Positions 39,761 through 53,233 of a DNA stretch of 64,000 nt are shown one piece after another. This DNA comes from Lasioglossum baleicum (Eukaryota > Arthropoda > Insecta > Hymenoptera > Halictidae). Position numbers and translations under genes: made by a program. The notes beneath the pieces are model-generated. The model was not told the origin of the DNA and did not search any database. It saw nothing but the letters and a program-made list of their open reading frames with translations. Position 1 is the first letter of the stretch. Each line of letters begins with the position of its first letter. The DNA is taken from the NCBI RefSeq assembly GCF_051020765.1, contig NW_027469171.1, positions 432,005 through 496,004 on the forward strand, in the 5' to 3' direction.

Positions 39761-42700
39761 AAGATAAATTGTCAAACCGATTGGGAACGTTACCACGTTC
39801 AGTGAGAGTCGAAAGGCCAAGTCAGTAACTTCAGCAATCCTGTGCTTGCGAGAGTCAAACCAGGTACTGTGGGAGTAAATCCGCTGTACAGCATCGGTAT
39901 TAAAAACACTACATCCCGGTATAAATATTAAAGTACAGTGTCACACAGTTGACAACGCTCACTATTGGCATAGAGTCAAACATTCTACCGAGGGCATTAG
40001 CTTACGATAAGCTGACACGCTGCATCGAGTGTGTTGCATAGTGCTCAAGGATACAAATTCGTAGACATTTTATCTGATGGAAGAATTCTATTCACGTATG
40101 AATAGAATAATTGACAGTCAGACCGTTCGGGAACGCTACCACCTTCTTTCGGAGTCATACGTCTATGCCAACAGCTTCACCTATCCTTTATTTCAGACAA
40201 GCAAACCAGGTATGCCGGGAGTAAATCCTCTGAATAGTGTTGACAGTAGATACCATAATTCACGTTATAAATATTAAAGTACGGAGTCAAACCATGTATA
40301 ACGTAAACAATTTTTATAAAGACAAACTTTTTACCGACGGCCTTACTTTTCGAGAAGCCTAACCATCTATATCGAGAGTATAACTTCGTGTTCAGAGAAG
40401 GAAATTAGTCGCCATTTCAGTGACCGGCACCTTAACTTCATGTACGAATTCGATTATCGATGGAGAATCCTTTCGAGGACACTAACACCATCTCTGAGAG
40501 TCGTAAGTATAAGTCAATATCTTGACCTATTCTGTGGATCCGAGAGTCATGCCAGGTATTCCCGGAGGAAACCGCTGAATAGTATTGGCAATAGACAGCT
40601 TACTTCACGGTATGAATATTAACGTTGAGCGTCAATCGCTTCTATATCTTTACCTATTCGTATAGAGTCAATCTTTATTCAAACCGTTCGAGAACGCTAA
40701 CACCTTCTTTGAGAATCAAACGGCGAAGTCAATAGCTTCACCCTTCCCGTGTTTCTGTTGGACGGACCAGGAATTCCTGCAGTCAGTGCGCAGCACACTA
40801 TTTTCAATGGACTCTTTAATTCGGAGTTTGAATATTAGTGTAGAGTACAAAACCGTTTGAGAACGTTACCAGTTTGGTATAATGCCAAACGTATTACCAT
40901 AGAACTTACCCACCGAGAACCTAACCCGCTGTACCGACAGTCCAAGCTGGTGTTCAGAGAAACCAACTCTGATGTCTTATAATGCCGGGCAACTTAATAT
41001 CATGTATGAACATGAATCTCGAGAATCAAATCTTTGCAGAACGTTACCACGTTTCTTGAGAGTCGCACAGCTAAGTCAATATGGTCACTTATCCCGTGAT
41101 ACCGGTAGTCAAACCAGCTGCACCAGGAGTATATCCGCTGAACAGTTTGGGCAATGGACACCTTAATTCACGGTTTTAATATAAATGCGGTACATCAATC
41201 CGTTGTAGATCGTAACATATTTGTATAGAATCAAACACTTTACCCATAGCCCTACCTTCGGAGGAGCTGATCCCCCATATCGAGAGTATAATATCGTAAT
41301 CAGAGAAATAAATTACTAATCTTTTCCGTGACGGGCACCTTAGGTTCATGTATCAATTAGAATTTCGTTTGTCAAACAGATCGATTACGCTACCATACGC
41401 TTTGAGAGTCGAGCTCCACCTATCCAGTGATTCTGTGAGACGAACCTGGTAATCCAAGAGTAAACCCGCTGAAGACTATTGGCATCTGACCCCTTAATGC
41501 ACGTTTCAAATATTACAGTAAAGCGTCAAGCCTTTTGAGATTATTGCCAATTGGTATAAAGTCAAACACTTTACCGAAGGCCTTACCTTCCGCGAACCAC
41601 AGCCACTTCATCGAGAGTATAAGTTCATGCTCAGAGAAGGAAATTAGTATTCATTTCAATGAAGGGCACCTTAACTTCATGCATATGATAGAAGTTCGGG
41701 GATTAAACTGTTCGAGAATTTTTCCAGCTTCTGTGAGAGAAGAACGGCTACGTCACGAGCTTCACCTATTCTGCGATTACGAGAATGAAAGTAGCAATTT
41801 CGGGAGTAAATCCGCTGAACAGTATTGGTATTAGACACCATTATTCACGGTTAACATGTTAAAGAAGTGCGTCAATTCGATTCAGAGCAGTACCAATTGC
41901 TGTAAACTCAACCATTTTACCGAAGGCCTTACCCTCTGAAAAGCTCACCCGCTGGATCTAGAGTATAACATCGTGTTCAGAGGGTCGAATTAGTATAAAC
42001 TTTAGTGAGGGGCACCCTAACTTCATGTACGAATTTGAAGATTCTTGTCGAAACCGCTGGAGAACGTTACCGCCTTCTGTGAGATTCGAACGGCTAACCC
42101 AATCTCTTCACCTATCCCATGATTCGGATAGTCAAACTAGGTATTGATGGAGTAAATCCGCTAACTGTATTGCCAATAGACACTTCAATTCACGGATTGA
42201 ATCGTAAAGAAGAGCGTCAAACCGTCTGAGAGCATAGCTAATTGGAATAAAGTCAAACACTTTACAGATGGCCTTACCTACGGAGAAGCAAGCTCGCTGC
42301 TTCGAGAGTATAACTACGTGATCAGAGGAAGAAATTAGTCTTCATTTCAGTGGCGAGTACCTTAACACCAAGTATGCATCAGAAGCTCGAGTGTCAAACC
42401 GGTGGAGAACGTTATCACCTTCTGCGGGAGGCGGACGTCTAAGTCAATAGCTTCACCTTTCTTGTCATTTCGATTGACAAACCATATATTCCAGGATAAA
42501 ATCCGCTGACCAGTATTGGCCTTATACACATTGTTGCACTGTATAGAAGTTGATGTACTCAGTCGAACCGTTGAAGCGCTTTACCACTTTGTATCCAGTC
42601 AAATTTTTTACCGCAAGCATTCAGTGTGGTGAACCCAATCCGTCGTATCGGGAGTATAACATTGCGTTCTGTGGAACAAATTACTCTAAATATTAGTGAC

Positions 42701-45599
42701 GGGCACCATAACTTCAGAAATGATGTAGAAAATCGAGTCTCAGGCCATACGATACCGATCCAACCTGCTTTGGGAGTGGAACAGCTAATTCAATAGCTTC
42801 TCCTATCCTATGATTCCGATAGTCATATCAGGTTATACCAGAGTAAATCCGCTGAAGAGTATTAGCAATTGACACCTTATTTCATGGTATTAATATAAAT
42901 GTTTGGAGTCAAACATTTACGGCGTCTTATATTCTCGGAAGGTAAGGCCTATGGCAAAAAGTTTGATTCTAAACTAATTCGTAACGTTCGACGACGGTTT
43001 AACTCGGAACATTAATATTTATACCGTTAAATATGGTATGGTGCCAATACTGCACAGCAGACTGACTCCCGAAATACCTCGTTTGGCACTCGGGATCACT
43101 GGAAAGGTGAATCTATTGACTTAGCTGTGCGACTTTCAAAGATGGTGGCAAAGCTCAGGAAGAGTTTGCCTCACGATCTTTCAATTCATACACGATATTA
43201 AGGTGCGCGACACTAAAATGTGTACAAATTTCTTCCACTGTACACCATCATGTACTCTCTATATAGCGCGTTATTCTTTCTGAGGGTAAGGCGTTCAGTA
43301 AAACGTTTGACTTTATTCCAATTCATATGGTTCATAAACGGACTGCCCCTGATCATCATCATCCATTGCGTGAATTATGGTGTCTATTGCCAAATGCGTT
43401 CAGTGTATTTACACCGGGAATACATGGTTTGACTCTCAGAGTCACATTATAGTTGAAGCTATTGTCATAGTTGTGCGATTCTCAAAGAAGGTGGTAACGT
43501 TCCGGACGAGTTTGGCTCGTGATCTTCTGATGCGTGGAAGAAATTGTGATCCCCGTCACTAAAATTTATACCATTTTGCTACTCAGGACACGAAGTTATA
43601 CCCTCTATAAAGCGGGTTAGTATTTCGGAAGGTACGGCATTCGGTGAAAAGTTAGATGCAATACCAATAACTTACGTTGCACGTCTGTGTGACACTGATC
43701 TGTAATATTTATACCAGGAAGTAGGGTTTTTAGTGCGGACGCTTTACAGCGGATTTACTCCCAAAGTACCTAGTTTGACTCTCGGAACCACTGCATAGGT
43801 GAAGCAATTGGTATAACCGTTTGACACTCAACGAAGGTGGTCAAGTTCCCGATCTGTTTGACACGCGACCTTCTAATACATGCAGGAAATTAAGATGCCC
43901 GTCGCTAAAATGGATACTACTTGGCTTCTGTGGACACGAAGTAATGCTCTCTATACGGCGTATTATCTTGTGCGAAGGTGAGGACTTCGGTTATAAGTAC
44001 GATTCTATTCCAATTCGTAACGTTCTGCGACTGTATATCTCGAGGCATTAATATTTATACCGTTAAATAGAGTGCATGATGCCACCACTGCACAGCGGAT
44101 TGACTCTCGGAATAGCTGGTTTGACTCTCGGAATAACAGGATAGGTAATGCTGCTGACATAGCTGTACGACACTCAAAGACTGTGGTAACGTTCGCGAAT
44201 GCTTTGGCCCTCGATATTGATATTTACAAACAAGCATGAGTTTCACGTCCATTGAAATATCTACGAATTTATGTTCGTGCACATTAAGCAGGACACACGC
44301 TACAGCGTATTAGGTTCTCGGAAGGTATGATATTCGATAAAATGTATGACTTTATGCTTATTGGTAATGTTCTCCGCCGGTTTGTCTCTCAACATTAATA
44401 TTCATACGGTGAAGGAAGTTTTCAATTGCCAATAAACATCAGCGGACTTACTCCCGGATTACCTTATTTGACTCTAGGAATAACAGGACAGTTGAAGCAA
44501 TAGAGTTAGCCGTTCGACTCTCAGCGCGGGTGGTAACTTTCCCGAATGGTTTGGCCATCGATTTATAATTCATACATAAAATTATGGTGGCCGTTACAGA
44601 TATGATGACTAATTTCATGCTGTGAACACGAAGTTATACTCCCGAAACGGCGGGTTAGCTTCTCCGAAGGTAATGCTCTCGGTGAAGTGTTTGACTTTCT
44701 ACGAAATGGCAACGCTCTGAAACGCATTCTCTCTCTACTTTAATACTCAAACCGTGAACATTGGTATCGATTGCCAATACAGTGCAGCGAATTTTCTCCC
44801 GGATTAACTGGTTCGACTATCGGAATAACAGAATAGGTGAAGTCATTGACATAGCTGTTCGACTCGCAAAAAAGGTAGTAATGATCTCGAACGGTATGGC
44901 ACCCGATATTCTAATTCGTACATGAAGTAAAGGTGCCTGTCTCTAAAACGTCTACTTATATTTTTGCATGAACACGAAGCAGAGCATCCCATACAGAGGG
45001 TTGACTTTCTCGGATGGTAGGGCCTTCGGTAAAGCTAATGACTCTATGCGAATAGGTAAAGTATTGCAGCCGTCTGACGCTCAACTTTAATATCGGTACC
45101 GTGAATTAATGTCTCTATTGCTAATACAGTTCAGCGGATTTACTCCCGGAAGATCTAGTTTGACGTTAGTTTACTTTGGATATGCGAAGCTATTCAGTTA
45201 GCCGTTCGTCTTTCACAGAAGTTGGCAATGTTCTTGAGCGGCTTGAGCCACGATCTTCTTATTCATAGTGAAATTAACGAGACCGTCACAAAATTGCTTA
45301 CTAATTTCATCCTTTGAACACGAAGTTACAGTCTCGGTTCGGTGGGTTACCGTACAGGAAAGTTGGGCTATCGGTAATAAGTTTGACTCTCTAATAATAG
45401 GTAACGCTCTATAAAGGTTAGGCTGGCTGATTTTATGAATTAAGACGCCGATTGGCAATACTGTAGAGTGTATTTACTCCAGGAATACGTGCTTTGGCTC
45501 TCGGAATCACGGATATGTGGAGCTATTGACTTAACCGTTCGTCTCGCACAGACGGTGGCAACTTTCCCGAAATGTTTGACCATATATCTTCTAATTCAT

Positions 45600-46140
45600 C
45601 AGTGAAGTTATGGAGAACATCAGTAAATGTATACTAGTTCGTTCCACTGAACACGGTGCTATACTCCCGATACAGCGGGGCATTTTTTCGGATGGTGAGG
45701 CATTCTGTAAGAATATTGAGCCTACACATATAGGCATCGTTCTACGACGGTATGATGCCCTGCTTTAATATTCAAACCCGGAATTGATATATCAATATTC
45801 AAATCTTTGACAATACACTTTAGCAGGCTTACACTCTGATTTCCCGGACTGACACTCGGTATCACAGGATCGGTCATGCTATTGACTTAGCCGTTCGTCT
45901 CACGCAGATGCAGGTAACGTTCTCGATCAGTTTGACACTCGATCTGATAATTGATACATGAAATTATGGTGCTCGTCAGTAAATGTATACTAGTCCGTGC
46001 CTCTGATCAAGGTGACATACTCACGGCACCTCATGTCAGTTTTTCGTATGGTTACGCATTACGTAAGGTGTTCTCCCTAGACGAATAGGTCATTTTCCGC
46101 ATCGCCTTGACGGCCTGCTTCAATATTCATACCGTGAATT
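45600..46140 (+). repeat. SatA subfamily IV pair, forward
   Basis: Two consecutive units with AAATGTATACTAGTTCGT and AAATGTATACTAGTCCGTG, AACACGGTGCTATACTCC, GGCATTCTGTAAGAA, CTACACATATAGG and GCCCTGCTTTAATATTC-type variants: the forward reading of the set seen in reverse at 3113 and 39590. Between them, around 45785-45798, ATTGATATATCAAT is a perfect 14-bp palindrome. Confidence 0.6.
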
Positions 46141-46680
46141 GAAGTTTCTGTTGCTAATACTCTTCAGTGGACTTACCCTTTAAGTACCAGTGTTGACTCT
46201 CGAAATCATAGGATAGGTGAAGCTATCCTGTTCTCGAACGGTTTGACACCTGATCTGCTATCTCATTCGTGAAATTAAGGTGCCCGATACTAAAATGTAT
46301 ACTAATTTGTATCCCTGATTACGAAGTTATACTTGCGATACCGCGGATTAGGTACACTGAGGGTAAGGTCTTCGGGAAATATTTTGACACTATACCAATA
46401 TGTAAGGTTCTACAAATGTTAGAATGTGTCCTTCATTATTCAAATCATGAATTAAGATGTTCACTGCCAATTCTCTCCTGTGTATTTAGTTTCGGATTAC
46501 CTGGTGTGGCTCTCGGAAGCACAAGATATGTGAAGCGATTGACATATCTGTTCGGCTCTCAAAAAGTGTGGTAACGTCCTCGAACGCTTTGACTTTAGAC
46601 GTTGATATTTGTACACAAAAATGATTTGTCCGTCCACTATAATGTCTACAAATTTGTTTCCGTGTGGAAGAAGCGAGACA

Positions 46681-46858
46681 CTCGCTACAGCGTGTTAGGC
46701 TCTCGGAGGTGAGGTATTCGGTAAAAAGAATGACTTAATACGTATTGGTAATGTTCTCCAACGGTTTTACTGTCGATGTTGCTATTCATGGAGGAGAAAT
46801 ACATGTCCGCCAGCTAATCTGTGTACTAATCTGTTTCTGTGATCATTAAGAACGACAG
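46681..46858 (+). repeat. Half-length SatA monomer (178 bp, B/A recombinant)
   Basis: CTCGCTACAGCG at 46681 is followed by the equivalent GTCGCTAAAGCC at 46858, only about 178 bp later instead of 345. The half-B box (GGTAATGTTCTCCAACGGTT at 46747) runs straight into half-A tail sequence (TCGATGTTGCTATTCATG). The two half-boxes have evidently recombined, removing one ~172-bp unit. This supports the dimer model of the monomer. Confidence 0.8.
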
Positions 46859-49800
46859 TCGCTAAAGCCGTGATATTTTCTCGTACTGTGCCGTATTCGG
46901 TAAAAGAATGACTTTATACGAGTTGGTAATGTTCTCCGTCGGCTTGACTCTCTACTTCATTATTCGTACCGTGAATTTTGGTGTCTATTGCAAAACTGTT
47001 CTGCTTCTTTTGTACAGGAATACCTTGTGTGGCTCTCGGTATCACAGGATAGGTGGAGCTATTGACATCTTCGCACGTCTCTCAAAGTGTGTGGTAACGA
47101 TCTCGAACGGTGTGACTGTTGATTTTCCTATTTATACCTGAAACTAATTTGTCCAGCCTGTTAAAATGTCTTCTCATTTGTTCCTGTGAATGTTACGCAA
47201 GACAATCGCTACAGCTGGCTGGGTACTCGATGGACTGGTATGGGATAGAATTAATGACTATATACCAATTGGTAATGCTATCATACGGCTTGACTCTCTA
47301 CTTTAACAGCATACCGTGAGTTAACGAGTGTATTGCCAATAGTGGTCAGCGGATTTGCTCCAGGATTACCTGGTTTGACGCTTGTAATCGCAGGATTCGT
47401 GAAGTTATTGGTACTAAGCCGTTCTTCTCTCACAGTAGGTGGTATCGTTCCCTAATCGTTCAAAACTCCATCCACTAATTCATAGATCAATTCCAGGTGC
47501 CCGTCACTGACGAGAAGACAAATTTTTCCTAAGGACAACGAAGTTATACTCTCGATACAGCGGGTTACTTTTTCAGGGTGTAAGGTCTTCGGTAAGGAGT
47601 ATGACGTTATAGCAATTGGTAACGTTCTCCAGAGTTTTGACTCCGTACATTAGTATCCATACCGTGAGTTAGGGTGCCTATTGCCAATACTGACAAGTGT
47701 ACGTACTCCTGCAATACCTGATTTGCCTCTCGGATCCACAGGATAGGTGAAGCTATTGACTTAGCCGTTTGTATGTCAAAGAGGATGGTAATGGTCTGGA
47801 ACGGTTTGACCATGGATTTTCAAATATATACATGAAATTAATGTGCTCGTTGCTAAAATGTTTACTAATTCGTTCCTGTGATCCCGACGAAAGACAACCT
47901 CTATAACGGAATAGGTTCTTGTAAGGTAAGGTTTTGCCGAAAGAAAAATGTCATTATACAAATTGGTAATGTTCTCCGACGGATAGACCCTCTACATTAT
48001 AATTCATACTGTGACAATAGGTGTCTCTTGCCAATACTGACCAGCGGATATACTCTCGGAGTAACTGGATTGATCCTCGGCATCGCTGGATAGTTGAAGG
48101 CATTGACGTAGCTGTTGCCACTCGCAAATAAGATGGTTTCGTTCTCGAATGGTTTGACTTTCGATTCTGCTACACACACAAGGAAACACGGTGTCCCTCT
48201 GCTAAAGTATCTACTAATATGTGTCCGTGAACACTAAGCAAGGCGCCACCTACGAAGGGTCAGGTTCTCGGAGTGAACGGTTTCCGGTAAGTAGTTTATA
48301 CTGCATACTAATAGGTAACGTTTTACAATGGTATTGACTCTGTTACTTTAATATTTCTTGCGTGAATTGGGGTGTTCAATGCCTATGCTGAACAGGTGAT
48401 GTTTCCCAGAATAACTGGTTTGACTCTCGGAATCGCAGGATAGGTGTAGATATTCACTAAGATGTGCGACTCTCAAAGAAGGTCGAACGTTCTCGTGCGG
48501 TTTGACACTCGATCTCGGAATTCATACAGGAAGTTAAAAATGAATACTAGTTCATACCACTGAACACGGTGTTATACTCCCGATTCAGCGCTGCTGTTTT
48601 CGAGAGGGTAAGGCATTCTGCATGAATATAAACACTACACGTATAGGTAGTGTTCTGCAACGGCTTCACGCCCTGCTCTAATACTCAAACCTTGGATTAA
48701 GATACCTATTGCCCTTACTGTTGCGCGGATTTACTTCCGGAGTACCGTGGTGTGCTCCTCCGATCACAGGATAGGTGAAGCCTATTGACCGTAACCGATC
48801 GCCTCTAACAGAATGCGGAAACGTTATAGAACGGTTTGAACGTAGATCTTCTAATTCATGCTTGAATTTAAGGTGCCGTGACTATATTGTGTACTAATGT
48901 GTTTCTCTAAACACGTAGATGTACTCACGTTACAGCGGGTTAGATCCTCGGACGGTGTGGCATTCGGTAAATAGTTTCACATTATAGCAATTAGTAACGT
49001 TCTCACAAAGTGTGACACTTATTTTATTATTCATATCGCGAAATAAGGTATCTATTGCCAATACTGATCAGCAGATTTACTCAAAGGTATACCTGGTTTG
49101 ACATTTCGTACCACTGGCTAGGAGAAGCTATTCACTTATCCGTTCGGACTCTCAATTGGATGTGGGACCTTTGTACGACAATCAAGCTATCAATATTTCC
49201 ATTCATACATGAAAAATAAGGCGACAATTTGTTGAAATGCCTAATAATTTGTTTCCGAGAGAACTAAGCATGACACTGGCTACAAGGGATTTTATTCACG
49301 AAAGTAAGATATTCGGTGATAAAAATGACGTTATACAAATTGTTAATATTCTACGACGGTTTGACCATATACTTTAATATTGATACCGTGACTTAAGGTG
49401 TCTCTTTCCGATACTGCGCTGGTAATTTACTCTCGGAGTACCTGGTTTGATTATAGGAATCATAGGTTAGGTGAAGCTATTGGCATAGCCCTTCGATTCT
49501 CAAAGAAGATGATAACGTTCTTGAACGGTTTGACGCTCGATCTTCGAATTCATCATGAAATTAAGTTCCCCGTCGCTAAAATATTTGTAATTTGTTCCAC
49601 TGAACGCGATGTTATACTTTGGAAACAGCGGATTAGCTTCTCGGAAGGTAAGGCCATCAGTAAAGAGGATGTTTTTATACCAATATGTAACGGTCTACAA
49701 CAGTTGACGCTGTACTTTAAAGTTTATACCGTGAATGAGACTGCCTAGTTCAAATATTGCATAGGGAATTAAATCCCAGAATACCTGGTTTGAGTATCGC

Positions 49801-50134
49801 CATCACAGGTAGGTGAAGCTATCGATTTAGCTTTTCCACACTCAAAGAAAGGTCGTAACGTTCTCGAATGGTATGCCTTTTTATCTTCCTATACTTACAT
49901 GATATTAAGGTGCGAGCCTCTAAAATGCTTACATATTTGTTCCCTTGAACACGGTATTATACCCACGATTCAGTGGGTTAGGCTTTCGGAGTGTAGGGAC
50001 TTCAGTGTAACGTTTCACATTATTCCAATTGGTACGGTTTTCTAACGGACTGCCACTGTTCTTTATTATTCATAGCGTAAATAAAGGTGTAAATTGCCAA
50101 AAGCGTTCAGCTTATTTACACCCGGAATGCATGG

Positions 50135-50166
50135 ATTGGGGTAGGTTTGGGTTATGTTTGGGTTAG
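50135..50166 (+). repeat. G-rich telomere-like tract in SatA
   Basis: Where a forward monomer normally has GACTCTCGGAATCACAGGATAG and GTGAAGCTATTGAC-type sequence, this one reads ATTGGGGTAGG, TTTGGGTTATG, TTTGGGTTAG. The 11-bp step of GTAGGTTTGGG then TTATGTTTGGG recalls composite telomere units. The monomer continues normally at TTAGCAGTACG. The tract is short, so chance divergence plus a small deletion is also possible. Confidence 0.5.
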
Positions 50167-50733
50167 CAGTACGATTTACTAAAAAGGTGTTAACGTTCTC
50201 GAACAGTTTGACTCTCGCTTATGCTATTCATACGTGAAACTGAGGTGTCCGTCTGCATAAATGTCTGCTCATTTGTTTCCGTGAGCAGTAAGCTACACAC
50301 TCGCTACAGCTACTTTGTAACGTTCTCTCGCGGTGTGACGCTCCATATTAATATTCACTCCGAGAATTATGGTATCTACTGGCAATACCGGCCAGCAGAT
50401 TTTCTCCAGGAATACATGGTTTGTCTCTCCTAATCACTTGATAGGTTGAGCTATTGGCTTATTCGTTTGACTATCAAAGAGGGAGGTAACGGTCTCATAC
50501 GGTTTACCACCCGATCATCTAACTCATACATGATGTTGTGGTGCCCGCAATTAAAATGTATTGTTATTTGATCCATTGAACGCGATATTATACTCACGAT
50601 ACAGCGGGTTAGCATTTGGGAAGGTAAGGACTCCGGTAAGAAGTTTGACACTATACCAGTAGGTAATAATCTACAAAGAATTGACTCTGTACTCTAATAT
50701 TTATACCGTGAAATAGGGTATCTAGTCTATGTA

Positions 50734-50762
50734 TCAGTCAATAGCTTCACCCATCCAGTGAT
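50734..50762 (-). repeat. Micro-inversion inside a forward SatA monomer (29 bp)
   Basis: TCAGTCAATAGCTTCACCCA, continuing CATCCAGTGAT, is the reverse complement of the forward ATCACTGGATGGGTGAAGC motif with GCTATTGACTGA. It sits between normal forward half-B sequence (GAAATAGGGTATCTAG) and forward half-A sequence (TTCTATTCTCAATGTAGG). Part of the original site was lost in the event. Confidence 0.85.
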
Positions 50763-53233
50763 GTTCTATTCTCAATGTAGGTGGTATCGTTCTCGAACGG
50801 CTTCACATTCGGTTTTGCTATTCGTGCATGAAAATAAGGTGTCCGTCTGCTGAAATGTCCACTAATTTGCTTCCGACAACATCGAGCAAGACACACCCTA
50901 TAGCGAGTTAATATTCTCGGCCGGTAGGGTATTCGGTACGAAGAATGACTTTATACGAATTGGTCATGACCTCCGAGGGTTTGAGTTCTACTTTGATATT
51001 CAAACCGCGAATTAAGGCGTTTATTTCCAATAATTTCAGCTAATTCGTTCCTGGACAACCTGGTTTGGCTCACGGAATCAAAGGATAGACGAAGCTATTG
51101 TCATAGCTGTACGACTCTCGAAGAAGGTGGTATCGTGCTCGAATCTTTTGACACTCGATCTCCTAAATCAAACATTAAATTAAGCTTCCCCTCAAGCAAA
51201 TGTATATTAATTTGTTTCTATTACCACGAAGACACACTGCCGATACATCGGGATACGTGCTCAAAAGGTAACGTAGTCTGTAATGAGAATGACTATAAAA
51301 CGATTTGTAATGTTCTCCGACGATTTGACTTCCTACTTTAATGCTCATGCCGTGAGTTTAGGTGCCTATTGCCGATGCTGTACAGCGGAGATATTCCTAG
51401 ATTGCCTGGTTTGACTATCGGTATCACAGGATAGTTGAAGTTATTGACGTAGCTATGCCACTCTCACAGAAGGTGGCTACGTTATCTAACGGTCTGCCCT
51501 CGATATTCCTATACATGCATGAAATTAATGTATCCGTGAGCTAACATGTCTAATAATTTGATCGCGTGAAAACTGTGGAACACAATCGATGCAGGGGGTT
51601 GGGTTCTCGGAAGGTAAGGAATTGGGTAAAATGAATGACTTTATTCCGATTGGAATTGTTCTCCGCTAGATGGACTCCCTACATTAATATTCAAACCGTG
51701 ATGTAAGGTATCTCCTGCTAATACTATTCAGTGAATTTAATCCCGGAATACCTTCTTTGACTCTCGGAATCACAGGATACGTGAAACTATTGATTTATCC
51801 GCTTTTCTCTCCCAGACGGTTGTATCGTTCTCGTGCGGTTTGACACTCGATCTCGGAATTCATACATGAAGTTAAGGTGTTCGTCACTAAAATGTATACT
51901 AGTTCGTACCTCTGAACACGTTGTTATGCTCTCGAGACGGGGGGTCAGGATCGCGGAAGTTACGGCTTTCGGTAAAACGATTGACTTCATAATAATTGAT
52001 AACGTTCACAAACGGTTGGTGCTCTATTTTAGTAAACAAACTGTGATTTAAGGCGTGTATTGGCAATACTCTTCAGTCGATTTGCTCCCAGGATACCTGG
52101 TTTGACCCTCCGAATCACAGGATAGGTGATGCTTTTGACTTTGCCGTTCGTCTTTCACAGAAGGTTGTTACGATCTCCAGCGGTTTGCCTCTCGATCTTC
52201 CCATTCATATATGAAAATAAGGTATGCTTCCGCTACAACATCTACTAATTTGTTTCCGTGACCACTAAGCATGACCCTCGCAACACAGTGTTAGGTTATA
52301 GGAAGGTAGTATATTTGGTAAAAAGAACGACTCTAAATGAACTGGCAATGATCTCCGACGGATTGACCTTCTACTATAATATTCATACCGTGAAATAAGC
52401 TGTCTGCTGCCAATACTGTTCAGCGCATTATTCCAGGAATACCTGCCATTACTCTCGGAATCACAGGACAGATGTAGCTACTGACTTAGACGTCCGACTG
52501 TCAATGATCGTGGTGACATTCTCGAACTGCTTAACCATCGACCTTCTAATTCATACGCGACATTAAGGTGCCCGTCACTGAAATGTATACAAATTTGCTC
52601 CTCTCAATACGAAGTAATACTTTCCATACGGCGGGTTAGCTTCTCGGAACGTAAGGCCTTCGGGTAAAATTGAGACTCTATAGCAATAAGTATCGTTCTA
52701 GAACGGTTTGGATCTGTAGACTAATATTCATATAGTGAATTAAACTGTCTATCGCCAATACTGTCAGCGCATTTTCTCGGGGAATACCTGACTTGACTAT
52801 CAGAATTACAGGATAGGTGAAGCTGCTGAATTAGCCGTTCCACTCCCAAGGAAGGTGGGAACTGTCTCCAATGATTTGACACTCGAACTTCTAATTCATG
52901 TATGGATATACGGTCTGTTTCTGCTATAATACTTATACTAATACTTAAACTAATTGCCTTCCGTGAGCACTAAGCACGACCCTCGCTACTGCGGGATACG
53001 TTCTAGGAAGGTAAGGTATTCGGTACAGAGTATGAATGTGTATCAAATTGTTATGTCCTCCAAGGGATTAACCTCCTACTTTAATATTCATACCGTGAAT
53101 TACGGAGTCAGTTTCTATTACTCTACAGCAGGTTGACTCCCGGAATAACTGGCTTGACTCCCGGAATCACAATTATAGGTGAAGTTATTGTCTCAGCAGT
53201 TAGAATCTCAAAGAAGGTTGTAACTTTCTGGAA

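Larger units (their letters stand above)
35113..42920 (-). repeat. SatA block 8, reverse
   Basis: About 22 reverse monomers after the switch at 35113 (ACCGTGAGTTATG, then ATTCAAAGATACCG). Matches to the 961-1935 region lie at 35535-35850 and 36771-37170. Subfamily IV units occur at 37855-38010 and 39590-39760, about 1730 bp or five periods apart. Near 40677 about 145 bp are missing, joining half-B sequence to the half-A box. The short ATATATCCTCTG string is doubled at 35389-35412. Confidence 0.9.
42921..53233 (+). repeat. SatA block 9, forward
   Basis: About 30 forward monomers. The switch at 42920 joins reverse GTCAAACATTTAC to forward TCTTATATTCTCGGAAGG. Subfamily II units are common between 44250 and 53060. 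A half-length monomer lies at 46681-46858, a micro-inversion at 50734-50762, a G-rich replacement at 50135-50166, and shortened monomers near 46227 and 50312. No gene is seen. Confidence 0.9.

Noticed and set aside
45785..45798. Perfect palindrome ATTGATATATCAAT as a regulatory site
   Set aside because: It is a single occurrence created by local substitutions in one SatA monomer, with no gene nearby and no counterpart in sister copies.
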